Part shown: in pieces, positions 63,815 to 64,000 of the stretch
Position numbering within the stretch: the stretch's first letter is position 1
Layout of the letters: each line of letters begins with the position of its first letter
Source of the DNA: Puccinellia tenuiflora
Lineage: Eukaryota; Streptophyta; Magnoliopsida; Poales; Poaceae
NCBI GenBank assembly: GCA_012064385.1
Contig: QRDG01001741.1
Span: forward strand, 124,001 to 188,000
Length of the DNA stretch: 64,000 nt
Reading direction: 5' to 3'
Translations under genes and position numbers: made by a program
Notes under the pieces: model-generated
What the model was told of the DNA's origin: nothing
Database searches by the model: none
The model's input: the letters and a program-made list of their open reading frames with translations, nothing else

Positions 63815-64000
63815 GGTCAGGAGCTCCGCCGCCGCCACTGCCTCAGATAATTCGGGAAAAATTAGGGCGTCCCTTTTCGGCGAAGACGAAGGTGTTGGTA
63901 AAAAGTCCCACGCGAGAAAGTGCTCGAGGGCCTGTTTGGTGGGTCCCACGCGGCCCCGGTACTTGGCCGTGTGGGCCCACCCCATTTGGCCCTCGTGGCC
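63815..64000. repeat. Repeat R2 resumed after the CACTA insertion
   Basis: GC-rich sequence follows directly on the CACTA end. Its opening (caggagctccgccgcc) fits the GC-rich text before 51385. It runs off the window. Confidence 0.45.

Noticed and set aside
1..64000. Ordinary host genes, tRNA or rRNA genes
   Set aside because: No frame outside the elements shows a recognisable cellular protein, and I saw no tRNA cloverleaf or rRNA motif by eye. A dedicated scan (tRNAscan, Infernal) would be decisive.

Overview
This window is grass heterochromatin, most likely from a Triticeae genome (wheat, Aegilops or barley type). I found no ordinary cellular gene, tRNA or rRNA. Almost every base belongs to transposable elements nested in one another. 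The lineage inference rests on the element types: Tat-like Gypsy elements with a spliced antisense gene, chromovirus-type LTRs of about 4 kb, and large CACTA elements with accgggac-rich subterminal arrays.

Left half, 1-35799. The outermost piece is the 3' part of a Gypsy element (called epsilon; 33687-35799, LTR 35425-35799). Element alpha (family 1) sits inside it; alpha survives as a pol fragment 1-1826, a 3' region 13968-33128 and a 3' LTR 33129-33686. Alpha was hit twice. A full-length copy of its own family, beta (1827-13967, two 574-bp LTRs), inserted at CAGTG. A different Gypsy family, gamma (17825-32073, minus strand, two 665-bp LTRs), inserted at GCGCT and split alpha's antisense gene.

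Beta's gag-pol frame from about 3358 to 8922 is broken by nine nonsense codons and no frameshift, and its integrase lacks the catalytic Glu. Gamma has an open 1843-codon gag-pol fusion that lacks the protease. Both families carry a spliced antisense gene whose N-terminal region resembles Pfam Transposase_28 (PF04195). In gamma this gene is intact: five exons, four GT-AG introns with consistent phase, 1243 aa. Gamma also carries a second antisense gene encoding an AT-hook plus a plant B3 DNA-binding domain (24222-25025). I regard this as the most novel item.

Middle, 35800-51384. An unclassified high-copy repeat (R1) is split by delta (36728-47375), a minus-strand LTR element with 4-kb LTRs, an initiator-Met primer site, a gag gene, an unidentified 258-aa ORF and no pol. 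Next come a fragment of a third Transposase_28-like gene (about 48030-48850), a truncated CACTA end (48851 to about 50302) and a second high-copy repeat (R2).

Right, 51385-63814. R2 is split by a 12.4-kb CACTA element on the minus strand. It carries a TNPD-type transposase with frameshifts, a seven-exon second gene ending in a Ulp1-like region, and an unidentified acidic-tailed ORF. LTR pairs of beta, gamma and delta each differ by only about 1 percent by eye, so three independent insertions look similarly recent.
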